Shown: positions 1-8,368, counted from the stretch's first letter. The stretch: DNA of 10,853 bases from Euperipatoides rowelli (GCA_003024985.2 PXIH01S0000938.1), one strand, 5' to 3'. The notes: a model not told the origin generated them from the sequence alone. Numbers and translations: made by a program.

Positions 1-417
1 GACATGAACTTTTTAAATATGGCTGTTTTATTAGAAGCCCAGCTTTACTCCAATTTCAAATAACGTGAGGCATGGATAATTCTAATATGATTTTTTTTAA
101 TACTGCTGTGAAAACAAACACCTGTTGACAGATTGTTCTTTTTAAACAGCACCACTGTATTTTTTATTTAATTTTATTCATTACAATCAAGTCAAATTAT
201 TCCTCAGCAATTTACCCTTAAATTATGTACTCTAAACAAAATCTCTTTAAAATAATGAAAAAAATTAGGATATTACTAACAGATTAAAGGATTCCTCGTT
301 ATCTAAGTTGTTTGTTATTTTGTTTTATGGAAGAAAAAAAATCAATTACGACTACCTTAGTCATTTCCTTTTTACATATTACAAGGAAAGTTTATTTTTT
401 GTGCATATTGTTGATCA
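1..417. other. AT-rich stretch without a recognisable gene
   Basis: I see only AT-rich unique-looking sequence with short A and T runs. All frames are broken by stops at short intervals and no splice-site pair frames a coding segment. The minus-strand open frame covering 372-569 comes from the GGCC-rich repeat that follows and does not look like a protein. Confidence 0.6.
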
Positions 418-419
418 TT

Positions 420-530
420 TCCAGGGCTCAAAATTAAGCCCCTCCCCCAACCCCCCTGGCCCGCAGACCAGTTAAAATGTGGCTGGGCCATAAAACCTTG
501 CAAGCTCCAAGCCCGTCTGGGCCAGTAAAA
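420..530 (-). repeat. GGCC/CTGGCC-rich dispersed repeat remnant, copy 1
   Basis: This island of high GC lies in strongly AT-rich DNA and is built from repeated GGGCCAG/CTGGCCC words. Read on the minus strand it contains GCGGGCCAG followed by TTAATTTTGAGCCCTGG. The segment at 3186-3262, read on the plus strand, has the same order: GCGGGCCAG, then AAATTTTTAGCC, then TAGCCCCG. The shared order suggests two diverged copies of one non-autonomous element in opposite orientations. Similar GGCCAGT-rich elements ending in AATTTCGAGCCCTG are scattered through many animal genomes; this is from memory, so the family name is left open. Borders and target-site duplications are not visible. Confidence 0.4.
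439..462 (-). other. Predicted G-quadruplex motif on the minus strand
   Basis: The plus strand has four C tracts at 439-442, 444-448, 451-456 and 460-462, separated by 1, 2 and 3 bases. On the minus strand this reads as G3, G6, G5 and G4 with loops of 3, 2 and 1, which satisfies the usual G3+N1-7 rule with short loops. Such a motif is very unlikely by chance in DNA of this composition. It lies inside the GGCC-rich repeat remnant. Folding is inferred from the pattern only. Confidence 0.75.
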
Positions 531-647
531 GAAATATAGCACTTTATAATTTGTTTTCATAAAAAGCATTTTAGTCTGAAAATTATTTTTTACTGTATTA
601 TTTCCTAATACAAACTTAATTTTACAATTATAAAATAATTAAACTTT

Positions 648-665
648 AAAAAAAAAAAATAATAN
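648..665. repeat. Poly(A) run followed by an ambiguous base
   Basis: Twelve consecutive A bases (648-659) are followed within a few bases by the only N in the window, at 665. The N probably marks a sequencing ambiguity after the homopolymer. No target-site duplication or retroposed body is visible upstream, so I do not call a retroposon tail. Confidence 0.8.
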
Positions 666-736
666 TCAAAAACATATATGTTCGATTCCTAATGAAAATG
701 ATAAGCTTCTAGTCTTCGAAAATAATTTATTTCAGT

Positions 737-788
737 CACATGACCAAAAGTATAAAAGTGCAGTGTGCTCTAGTGTTTGCAAGTCAGG
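737..788 (+). promoter_or_regulatory. Possible TATA-box core promoter with upstream E-box
   Basis: A consensus TATA box, TATAAAAG, lies at 751-758. Just upstream at 735-744 is a GTCACATGAC palindrome, an E-box of the kind bound by USF/MITF-type bHLH-zip factors. An initiator-like AGTCAGG lies about 30 bases downstream of the TATA box (782-788), which is the normal spacing. The following 140 bases are unusually CpG-containing for this window. No long open frame follows: the first ATG in strong context (892) gives only nine codons before a stop at 919-921. If real, this promoter would drive a non-coding RNA or a spliced transcript whose coding part lies elsewhere. TATA-like words are common in AT-rich DNA, so confidence is low. 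Confidence 0.3.
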
Positions 789-921
789 CTTGAAACATAG
801 AAGAAAATAAGGGACTGAAAGATAGGCGCTCCTCATCACGACGTAATAATAGTACGGTGATAGTATCATTGTTTAATGTCGTATTCTCGCAATGGCTGTT
901 TTTGTTGACATACAGGAATAA

Positions 922-1398
922 TAATAATGGGCAATAGCACAATTAAATAATTATTTTGACTTGAGTATCTTCCTATAGATAAGTGTTGAAATAATAAAAC
1001 CTATTGCAGCAAAATTATAGCCAGGTTTTGCAGCGAGATTTCTGAGACTATTTTTTAAGATGATATCATAAGTAATACAAAACATTGACCAAAAATATAT
1101 ACTGTGTATTTATTATTAGTGATTAAATGAAGACTATTAGCTTCTATTCTAGGTTTGTTTTTACTTAGAAGAGGAATGAAAAACAATGACAGCGCTATTC
1201 GCTGATCTTACATCAGAATATACAGTAAACTAAAGCCCTGTAACAAATCTTGGATTTGAAAGTTCTAGGCTATCACTTTTTAATCAATAAGAAACATTTT
1301 TAACCCAATCAAATTATTTATTTAAAAAATATACAATAAGAAACAGACTGTTTTGTACAAAATATTTTAACTAGTCATTAAAAAATCATGACTATCAA
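922..1398. other. AT-rich stretch without a recognisable gene
   Basis: Nothing gene-like is visible. The stretch is AT-rich, with one copy of the recurrent TACAGTA word at 1221-1227. Confidence 0.55.
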
Positions 1399-1506
1399 GG
1401 CCGTAGCCAGACATTTTTTCGGGGGGAGATATTGATATACATACAGTATATAGTGAGTGACCGAACGGCGGTATGGAGGGATACATCCCTACATTTCAGC
1501 CGTTCC
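1399..1506 (+). repeat. GGCCGTAGCCAG-type repeat end with nested hairpin
   Basis: The segment begins GGCCGTAGCCAG, followed by a T run and CGGGGGGAG, an arrangement I recognise from short dispersed repeats of many invertebrate genomes. Downstream, GAACGGC (1463-1469) pairs exactly with GCCGTTC (1499-1505), and inside it AGGGAT (1477-1482) pairs with ATCCCT (1485-1490). The composition contrasts sharply with the flanks. The second border and any target-site duplication are not evident, so it is probably a truncated copy. The repeat family itself is identified only by recall. Confidence 0.45.
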
Positions 1507-1950
1507 CACATAGAACAACCAGGTTTAAGGTTATACAGTACAAAATTAACATAAATAAAGGTTTAGTTTAGTTTTGAGACAATTCAGAGATTTAAATATA
1601 GTATTCCAGGCAAGATAAAAACAGGCGAGATTTGGCAAACCATTGTCATCTTATAGATCAAAATCTACCGTAGGTCTAAATAGAAAAAAAATGTTATTAG
1701 CAATTATAGGCCTAATTTAAATTGCATTATTAACTTTTCTGTTAGAAAAATCCAAGGCTGAAAGTACAGTATAGGAAAGAGGGACGAGAGTAACGTAAAT
1801 AAGAACACAATAACATTTCGCAACATAAAACATAACCTCAAAACAACATCAATACTGAAAAGGCTACAGAGTACATAACACTGATACTAATGTAATGTAA
1901 GCAACTCCGGCTCACACCTCAAGCGGAATTCCTCTTCAACCTTCAACTAC

Positions 1951-2043
1951 CTATTCGGCAATCGTCATCCCCAATGCCTGCGGAAATGTAATATTTGAAA
2001 ATCCCTATTCGGCAACAATCCACATAAATTTTATTCCGCAATC
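1951..2043 (+). repeat. Three spaced copies of a TATTCSGCAA word
   Basis: CTATTCGGCAA occurs at 1951-1961 and again at 2005-2015, and a variant TTATTCCGCAA at 2031-2041. Each is followed at once or within three bases by ATC. Spacing is 54 and 26 bases. A GCGGAAT word at 1923-1929 is the reverse complement of the ATTCCGC in the third copy. The stretch is richer in C and G than its surroundings. It could be a decayed tandem unit or a cluster of binding sites; no coding frame longer than about 30 codons crosses it. Confidence 0.4.
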
Positions 2044-2051
2044 TACATTTT

Positions 2052-3050
2052 ATTTATTATTCTCTCTTCTCACTAGGCTACTCATTACTGTATACATTTT
2101 CTATTTTCATACACATTACAAATATTGTTTATACTTCCATGATATTCTACATTATAAACCCACCCCCCATACAACCCTGCGATCAATAATTTAGTAGGCT
2201 AATATATATATTTTTTATTAGATAAAAATATGTATTAGTAAACTAAATAAAAATTTCAGAGATTAGTTTTTTTTTTAGTAAAATTAAAAAATGTGGTAGT
2301 CTTGCATAGTTTTACGGTATTTTATTTTATTTTGCAAACAATACCGTGCATGTGCTTATGAATTAAATTCTTGTTTATTTTTTTAAAGGTTATTTATTCC
2401 GATTGTATATTTTTTTTTTAGCAAATCATTTTTTAAAGAAAGCTAAATTAAGCTATTTATTTATTTCTTAAACCAGTTGTACAAGACTAATAGTCTTAAT
2501 ACATTATGTAAATATCAAATACAAAACAAACATCACATAAAGCATTATTATATGGACACAATACAAACAATTTACTGTAAACAATATTACATAACACTAC
2601 ACAAAGGGGGGAAAAAAACCATTGACAAAGATAAAACCATTAATCCGACTATATCAGACCACCTCATCCAACCCAAAAGGACCAATTTTTTCTCTCGAAT
2701 AAATGTAAATATTTGTTCTTAAATGGGTGAAGGTCAAGGTTTAAAACAATGAAAATAGGGAGTTCCATAAAGATTAATTAATTTTTACAGAAAATTTATG
2801 ATTTCTATTATTAAAAAAAAAAAAGAAATTTTTAAGAGTGCTTAGTTGGTGGGGGGAGTGGGTAATTGTTTAGCCATTCTATGTTTTTAGTTATTATTTT
2901 ACTTTGAAAAAATTAAAATTTACTAATCTTTATTGATTGCTTAAAATGAAAATAAATATAAACCAGTAAATGCTTATGGTTTCCGAATGTTTGTATCAAT
3001 AAGAATAAAGGGCTTTGTTACAGGCACCTACCCCATAGTCACCTTCCCCA
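2052..3050. other. AT-rich low-complexity stretch without a gene
   Basis: The stretch holds many A and T homopolymers, including twelve A at 2813-2824, a C-rich patch at 2160-2167, and G-rich patches at 2606-2611 and 2849-2862. The 81-codon plus-strand open frame at 2477-2722 is rich in N, K, T, Y and I, as expected from translated AT-rich DNA. It lacks any domain pattern, so I do not call it a gene. Confidence 0.6.
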
Positions 3051-3056
3051 CCCATG

Positions 3057-3073
3057 CACACACACACACACAC
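3057..3073. repeat. (CA)n microsatellite
   Basis: An uninterrupted dinucleotide tract of eight CA units plus a final C, set in a short C-rich segment (about 3029-3075). It is a simple repeat likely to vary in length between individuals. Confidence 0.9.
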
Positions 3074-3185
3074 CTCTTAGAAATTTTCTCCGAACCTAGC
3101 TTTTATGAACTACCCACACTGAATATTGTATAAAAATACCTTCTAGCACCAACAATAAAATTTATGAATTAAACACTATTATAGA

Positions 3186-3262
3186 ACGGGCCAGTAGCTA
3201 GCTTGTAATGCGGGCCAGTAGTCGACAGTCAAATTTTTAGCCAACTTCTAGCCCCGATTTCT
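3186..3262 (+). repeat. GGCC-rich dispersed repeat remnant, copy 2
   Basis: CGGGCCAGTAG occurs twice (near 3187 and 3212), followed by CAAATTTTTAGCC and TAGCCCCG. The order matches the minus strand of the GC-rich island at 420-530, which suggests a second, more decayed copy of the same element in the opposite orientation. The boundaries are approximate and no target-site duplication is visible. Confidence 0.4.
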
Positions 3263-3664
3263 AAGTAAAATTTGAATTTATTTTGTCTAAATAAAAAATG
3301 AAAAATTGTTTTCAGAAAATAAATAGGCAATGCTAGATTTACATTTACAAATCATTAAAAGGGAGGGGAGAAACAAGTAGAATAAAAAACATGCTGATTG
3401 GGTTAACTGACTGCATGTAAAAAAAAATAAAAAATTGACTATGCTTACTAAAAAGAGAAAATTGAGTAATATTTTAACTCTTGAAGAAATTGTGCAAAAT
3501 AACCGATTTGAATTACGCAGTAACTTTGAATAATATTTCTAGATCAAATTACTAATGAATGTTATAGGCTAGTTAAAAAAAACACACAGTAAATTACTTT
3601 GTATCAAGACCAATATGCAAGATAGATACCGAGTATTTAAATAAAAAAAGTAAAAAAATAAAAA

Positions 3665-3704
3665 GTTTGATGGGTTAATTAGCATCAAACAATAAGAGGC
3701 CTCT
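3665..3704. repeat. 8-bp hairpin followed by a 10-bp palindrome
   Basis: GTTTGATG (3665-3672) and CATCAAAC (3683-3690) form a perfect 8-bp stem with a 10-base loop. Four bases later lies the palindrome AGAGGCCTCT (3695-3704), and 19 bases after that a T15 run. A function is not evident; a small decayed mobile-element end or a structured binding site is possible. Confidence 0.5.
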
Positions 3705-3723
3705 ACATGTTTAGCTGTGTCCA

Positions 3724-3738
3724 TTTTTTTTTTTTTTT
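3724..3738. repeat. Poly(T) run (T15)
   Basis: Fifteen consecutive T bases, the longest homopolymer in the window, followed by ATAAATAATGG. On the minus strand it could be a retroposon poly(A) tail, but I found no duplicated target site and no recognisable element body next to it. Confidence 0.9.
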
Positions 3739-3739
3739 A

Positions 3740-4795
3740 TAAATAATGGAACCTTCACCAGAAGTTATATTCTAGGTCACTTAATATAAATAATAAAACA
3801 AGCAAAAATAATGATTATTACAATCTATTACATTTAACTTAAGACTCTTTGCAAATATCAATATTAAGTATGGATTTCTGTAATTTAATGCCGGTCATGT
3901 TCTGCCAATATATAGGAGGGCCAATATCAAATGATGTGATTCATATCAGCTAAAAGGCTAGAAATCATATGGACTAATTGATTAAATACTTTTACAGAAT
4001 CCTCAAATTCATCCATTGTGTAATTATGGTCCAATTTAAAAAAAATCAAAACAAACTTTAGTACAAGCGGAACAGCTCTCTACTTTGAGCATAAATTCCT
4101 TACCCTAGGATATATAGAGAAGTCTCTTGTTTTAGTGACTATTTCCTCATCAAAATAATTTTGGACCCAAAAAAATTGGAAACCTTTTTTTTTTTTGTAA
4201 TCTCTGATGGACAGGAAGATTCTTAATTTTATCTAACTTTTTTTAAATGCATTTTTAATGTTTAGTGGAATTTTTTTTCAACTGTCTTAGGAAATAAATA
4301 AAAATCTATTTCATTTGACCTTTAAAGTTAGCCTACATTTACATTTTCAAAATAAAATAACTAATCACTAACTATATTTATTTCACACATTTATGAAGTA
4401 TGCCTAAGATTTTAAACAAAAAGTGATTAAGGCAAGCGTTCGGTCAAAAAATTAAACAAATATAAAAATTTTGGGGAAAAGGAAAATTAAATAATTGAGG
4501 GGGCAATAAATAAGAAATAATTCTTAACCAACGCTAGTCTGACTGCAATCCAATAAAATAGTATATTAGACGTCCCACCCCTTTTCCCCTTAACAATGAT
4601 CAAATATTTACAGATACTGGAGACTGGTAGTTAAATGTCAAATAGAATCTTACCCCTATCTGGTAGAACTATATTTGTCTTGGACACTATTATATATAGC
4701 TAATTTATGAGAATATACTATAAACCCACCTATCGTCTCTCATCCAGTTATACTCCCATCTGTAATATTCTTGTATTTATTTGTATGTATATTTA
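3740..4795. other. AT-rich stretch without a recognisable gene
   Basis: Nothing gene-like is visible. There are T runs near 4187-4196 and 4271-4278, a pyrimidine tract at 4573-4592, and otherwise unstructured AT-rich DNA with frequent stops in every frame. Confidence 0.55.
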
Positions 4796-4801
4796 TTTAT
4801 A

Positions 4802-4814
4802 GGCCGGATGGCAG
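4802..4814 (+). promoter_or_regulatory. CTCF-like core, GGCCGGATGGCAG
   Basis: The sequence resembles the CTCF core (AGRKGGCRS) in its GATGGCAG part, with a GC-rich left half as in the family consensus. One of four such words in the window. It is a short motif judged by eye, so it is only a candidate. Confidence 0.25.
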
Positions 4815-4883
4815 AATGTCACAGAAGTGTACTTCCAGCTCTTTGAAATTATTTTGACTAGCCACCAATCTAATCTACCTTAG
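4803..4883 (+). other. Exon-like open segment (possible 3'-terminal coding exon)
   Basis: A T-rich tract ending in TTATAG (4797-4802) precedes 26 open codons and a TAG stop at 4881-4883. The peptide starts AGWQNVTEVYFQLFEIIL, has mixed polar and hydrophobic residues, and is less biased to N, K and I than translated background. An in-frame stop lies directly before it, so it would need splicing at the AG. The pyrimidine tract is weak (mostly T and A) and no partner exon is identified. It could equally be part of a dispersed repeat, since composition rises sharply here. A CTCF-like core overlaps its start. I do not recognise a protein family. Confidence 0.2.
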
Positions 4884-4889
4884 ACTTGT

Positions 4890-6790
4890 CTAGGATTGTT
4901 ACCCTTAAATCTACTTCTCAAAATATATTTTAACTCACTCTGCTTCTAGTAACACTTGAAAATGAGAAATCATCATAATACCCCAAGGCTTATGTATATC
5001 TCTGTTCTCCAATATACAACAAAAGAGAGCACTAGAGGTTTTATTTTTGTTTATAAATAAATATAAAATTTATTAATCAAACAATCTATGAATATATATT
5101 TGTATTTTACCCAACAATATAAGCTGGTGTCTTTCCAGCCCATATATAACTCATTGAACAATAATCACCAAAGGTTTTAAGCCGTATAGCTTATTGGTAT
5201 ATTACCAAAAAAAATAATTAAACAGCCCTAGTTAAAATAGCCTGAAAGGGTATATTAGTTCTTACTTTATGTAGTATAAGAATACCAAATTTTGATCTAA
5301 ATCAAAAAAAAAATTGTCACACTATAGAATATGCTATTACACTAATACCGGTAATACTAATACTAGGGCAAGATAATTTTATCATTGCTCCAAAATAAAT
5401 CAATTGCTAATGTATACCTTATGTTACCTAGACTTATAGATATCGGTAAGCTAATAAAATTAGGATCTAGGAGATGGTAATACTCAATAAAAAAATATAC
5501 CGGTATAGAGAATAGATTAAAAAAATAATTCTCAGATTATGCTAGAGATAGTAATAGCAATATTACCTATGGATTCTAAAAGACAAAAAAATATATATAC
5601 TATATAATTTAGTATAGCTCAAGAAAATTATGCACCCTCCCTGAGAATCTTTTCTCTGCAGAGAAATGGTATGAATAGGATTCTTGCACACTTAGATATA
5701 GGCTACTAAAGATTTTATTTAGTGCCTAGTAGGTCAAGGTAGGCTAAGAGTGTATTCCCAGCTAACAATTATCTATAGAATCCCCCACCCTTAGTTTAAG
5801 TTATCGGATTAATCAAATTGACTACAGACAAGCAGTAATGTATAAAATAAAGGTTTTCCTTTTTTTCTTTTCAAAAAAAAAATGTCTTCCCTAAATAGAA
5901 TATAATTAGCCGCCAGATTGATACACTCCCAAACCACAAATTCCCTAGACTATCCAGTCTATAATAAAAATAAATAATAAAATAGTAGGACTATAAGTAT
6001 GTATACTTCACCCAAAATGGAATATATAGATTTATATTCCTATTACGTTACAAATTCCAAAAATATCTTAATACTACTTATACACCAGTATTGATACTAC
6101 ACCAATATGTAATAAGAGATATTCAAAAGAATTTAAATTCCCCTATCGAAAATAAAACAGTTTAATATTATGGCTTTATAATACTGTATATCTCAGCATG
6201 TTTTAAACGACATATACTTCCATAGAGAGTAGAGAAATGTAATGTATCTATTACTTACTCTGAATCCAAATAGTTATGTACAGTATATCTCAAAATATAT
6301 ATAGATAAATTAATATAGGTACCCACTTATGAATAGTTGATCCTTGTGTAGGCTATGATAACATTGTGGATAGAAAATAGCAAAATCCAAGTACCATGGC
6401 TGAATGCCAAAACTGAACGTTGACATACACTGCGTAAGTATTATACACGATTCACAAATCCACGGATAGTAAGCCTGGATATTTGGTAAGAAATTTAGCC
6501 TACCTTAAAATCCAATGTAAGATATACTCATAGCTGGAAAAGGCAAGCAGAATATATCAATGGTACAAGCCCCGCTAATAAACTGTTAGCCGTGATTACG
6601 TAGTCGAAGATATGCAGTATAATATGGAGATATCTGCCTCGATATAATATCTTCAGAAAACCATATAGTATAATCTGGAATATCGTTTTGCGTATTATGT
6701 AACGATCAGTGTTATGATGAATCAGCTGCAATATTTATGTAAATCTCAGCTGTGAATACAGAGTTCGTATCTAGTTTTCTCAATAGCGTA
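4890..6790. other. Long AT-rich stretch without a recognisable gene
   Basis: No coding frame, RNA gene or clear repeat family is visible. There are many TATA, TAATAC and ATATATA words, a 12-bp palindrome at 5496-5507, and two TACTGTA/TACAGTA words followed by TATCTCA (6182 and 6279). The 67-codon minus-strand open frame at 6528-6731 has no domain-like pattern and is probably chance. Confidence 0.55.
5496..5507. repeat. 12-bp palindrome TATACCGGTATA
   Basis: A perfect palindrome. A related ATACCGGTAAT lies at 5346-5356. It could be a dimeric protein-binding site, with no further support. Confidence 0.5.
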
Positions 6791-6820
6791 ACGAGGTTGT
6801 ATACAGTACAGTAAATATTC

Positions 6821-6835
6821 TAAGATGGCTGACGG
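6821..6835 (+). promoter_or_regulatory. AAGATGGC motif (YY1/TISU-like)
   Basis: TAAGATGGCTGACGG matches the AAGATGGC core shared by YY1 sites and the TISU start-codon element of short-leader mRNAs in animals. The ATG opens only ten codons before a TAA at 6855-6857, with no splice donor inside, so a coding start is unlikely. The surrounding 150 bases are higher in GC than the background and hold a CTCF-like core at 6911, so a regulatory role is conceivable. Confidence 0.25.
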
Positions 6836-6910
6836 AAATCTAAGCCCCTTGGCCTAAATGTAGATGCTGCCAGTGTCGTTATATTTACCCTTAGTTAGTA
6901 GAGATGCTAT

Positions 6911-6920
6911 AGATGGCGCT
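6911..6920 (+). promoter_or_regulatory. CTCF-like core, AGATGGCGCT
   Basis: AGATGGCGCT agrees with the AGRKGGCGC core known for CTCF in insects and vertebrates. The left flank (GCTAT) lacks the usual CCA, so only the core matches. Confidence 0.3.
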
Positions 6921-7232
6921 CAATAGCAACAATCAATAGAGACCCTATATTAAGAGACTGGACAATGAAAAAAACAATCAATAAAATGAGGATAAACCCA
7001 GCCAGAAAAAATAAAATATGAGTATATTGGGCAGTATTTTTATCGCTGAAAACCTTTCCCAAAATTAGGAAATGAGAAGAAAAAAAACTGACCCCCTAAG
7101 ACAGATACAATACTTTTATTTAAATCCATAGGGCAAGTAGGCCAATCTCACAGAAAGAATACAGTATAAGCTAGGCTGACACCATTCTACATAATAGTGT
7201 CTCTCTCTCATGATATTGGAGTACAGGTAAAG

Positions 7233-7257
7233 TGTGATATGAAAAAAAAATATCACA
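7233..7257. repeat. 8-bp hairpin with A-rich loop
   Basis: TGTGATAT (7233-7240) pairs with ATATCACA (7250-7257) around a nine-base loop of G followed by eight A. There is no T tract after it to suggest a Pol III terminator, so a function is unknown. Confidence 0.5.
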
Positions 7258-7432
7258 AAATGTATAAATTTTTACAAATTACGTTTTTGACTGATTAATA
7301 TTATTTAACAAAGATTTAAAAATGTAATAAATCCATTTCTTTTGTTCTCAGATTAAAATAAAATGACAAAAAAAAATCAATTTACTGACTATACATTGCT
7401 TTAAATCCTTTCGTTTTTATCGTTACTTTTGA

Positions 7433-7454
7433 CAATATACAGTATATGCGACAG
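7433..7454 (+). repeat. 22-nt word, copy 1 (CAATATACWGTATATGCSACAG)
   Basis: This copy and the one at 7614-7635 agree at 20 of 22 positions; the differences are the central A/T and a G/C near the end. The centre is the recurrent TACAGTA word. Sequence beyond the 22 bases does not align clearly. Confidence 0.6.
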
Positions 7455-7613
7455 CCACGTTTGTTTGGTTTCGTTTGAAAGATCATCTCATTAAGAATCT
7501 ATCAAGAATGTGAACATCACGAGAAAATAAATTTGTAACCAATAAAATGAAAAGAATAGTAAAGCACTGTTTAAAAAAATCACTGCAAAATGTTTTTAAA
7601 ATATTTGATTGGC

Positions 7614-7635
7614 CAATATACTGTATATGCCACAG
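7614..7635 (+). repeat. 22-nt word, copy 2
   Basis: Second copy of the word at 7433-7454, lying 181 bases downstream in the same orientation. It immediately precedes the duplicated CTGATTG module. Confidence 0.6.
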
Positions 7636-7651
7636 TAGGTGAAGCTACACC

Positions 7652-7673
7652 TTTCAAGCTTTCTGATTGATTA
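7652..7673 (+). repeat. CTGATTG module, copy 1, with adjacent TATAAAAG
   Basis: This copy matches 7719-7740 at 20 of 22 positions (TTTCAAGCTTYCTGATTGRTTA). The downstream part is also related: AAAGCTGACGTTTT here against AAAGATGACATGTTT after copy 2. A consensus TATAAAAG overlaps the end of this copy (7672-7679), followed by a TGACGT CRE half-site. The pair is a diverged 67-base duplication. Confidence 0.55.
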
Positions 7674-7718
7674 TAAAAGCTGACGTTTTAATTAAAATGC
7701 TTAGTTGAAAGTTCATGA

Positions 7719-7740
7719 TTTCAAGCTTCCTGATTGGTTA
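7719..7740 (+). promoter_or_regulatory. CTGATTGG module, copy 2 (Y-box/NF-Y-like)
   Basis: CTGATTGGTTA (7730-7740) is a full match to the Y-box form of the inverted CCAAT motif bound by NF-Y, and a second ATTGGC follows at 7741-7746. Further inverted or direct CCAAT words lie at 7608-7612 (GATTGG) and near 7539 (ACCAAT). A TATAAA word follows near 7765. The order CCAAT boxes then TATA fits a promoter on the plus strand, but no transcript or open frame is visible after it. Confidence 0.3.
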
Positions 7741-7875
7741 ATTGGCAAAGATGACATGTTTGTTTATAAATCTTTAGAAGTAAAGAATTCGAAAATCATT
7801 TATTTAGTAGTCTGAAATAGAAAAAAATAAGAGGCAAAAAGACGAAGATTTAAAAAGAAATGAACCAAGTTTGTA

Positions 7876-7895
7876 CATTTAAAAATTTTTAAATG
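7876..7895. repeat. Perfect 20-bp palindrome
   Basis: CATTTAAAAATTTTTAAATG reads the same on both strands with no spacer. AT-rich DNA makes short palindromes common, but one of this length with terminal C and G is unusual. It could extrude a cruciform or be a dimeric binding site. Confidence 0.8.
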
Positions 7896-8132
7896 ATAAA
7901 TTAATTAAATAAAATCTTCTGTGAACTTTGTCAATTTCTGACAATTTAGTTTTTTTGGCCAATTAACCAGCTGGGGGAAACAAATATTAAAAAAGTATAA
8001 TAATTAGAGTGATAACATTTTGTAGACTTACTATATACAGTACACATCTGAGAATGCAAAAAAGGGAAGGAAAAGATTCTATACCAAATAATTATAAATT
8101 TATGAATAAATTTTAAAGTTTAAAAAATATAA

Positions 8133-8168
8133 ATACAGTATATACTGTATATACACTATACAGTATAT
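8133..8168. repeat. Overlapping TACTGTA/TACAGTA palindromes
   Basis: ATACAGTATATACTGTAT (8133-8150) is a perfect 18-bp palindrome. Overlapping it, ATATACTGTATA (8140-8151) and TATACAGTATAT (8157-8168) form a 12-bp inverted repeat with a five-base spacer. Three of the window's 21 TACTGTA/TACAGTA words fall within these 36 bases. Confidence 0.8.
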
Positions 8169-8323
8169 TTGAAAATTTATAAAAAAATAAATAACCAAAG
8201 CAGCAATTAATTTGATATTTCTTATTTGCATTCTCCATTCATTATAAATAATAGAATTGGTTTGATACAAATACCTTAGTTTTTAAAACATCCTTGTTAC
8301 AAAAGTAGGCCAAAATTATTAAT

Positions 8324-8338
8324 ACAGGCGGCGCTGCA
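8324..8338 (+). promoter_or_regulatory. CTCF-like core, AGGCGGCGCTG
   Basis: ACAGGCGGCGCTGCA is the most GC-rich short word in this part of the window and resembles the AGGNGGCGCTG core of CTCF sites. It stands out from its AT-rich flanks. Judged by eye only. Confidence 0.3.
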
Positions 8339-8368
8339 TTCACATAAAGTATGCAAATTTTATGCAGT

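Noticed and set aside
372-569. 65-codon minus-strand open frame
   Set aside because: It runs through the GGCC-rich repeat remnant and low-complexity flanks; the W and G rich peptide reflects repeat composition.
680-689. GTTCGATTCC, a tRNA B-box-like word
   Set aside because: No A box, no cloverleaf arms and an A12 run where the tRNA body should be.
2477-2722. 81-codon plus-strand open frame
   Set aside because: Composition is that of translated AT-rich DNA (N, K, T, Y, I, H), no domain pattern, no Kozak support beyond chance, and length is expected at random in this DNA.
3724-3738. T15 run as a retroposon tail on the minus strand
   Set aside because: No target-site duplication and no element body next to it.
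6528-6731. 67-codon minus-strand open frame rich in I, Y and H
   Set aside because: No recognisable family, no splice or promoter context, and residue use matches background.
7201-7209. Short CT repeat as a GAGA-type site or microsatellite
   Set aside because: Only four to five units, too short to distinguish from chance.
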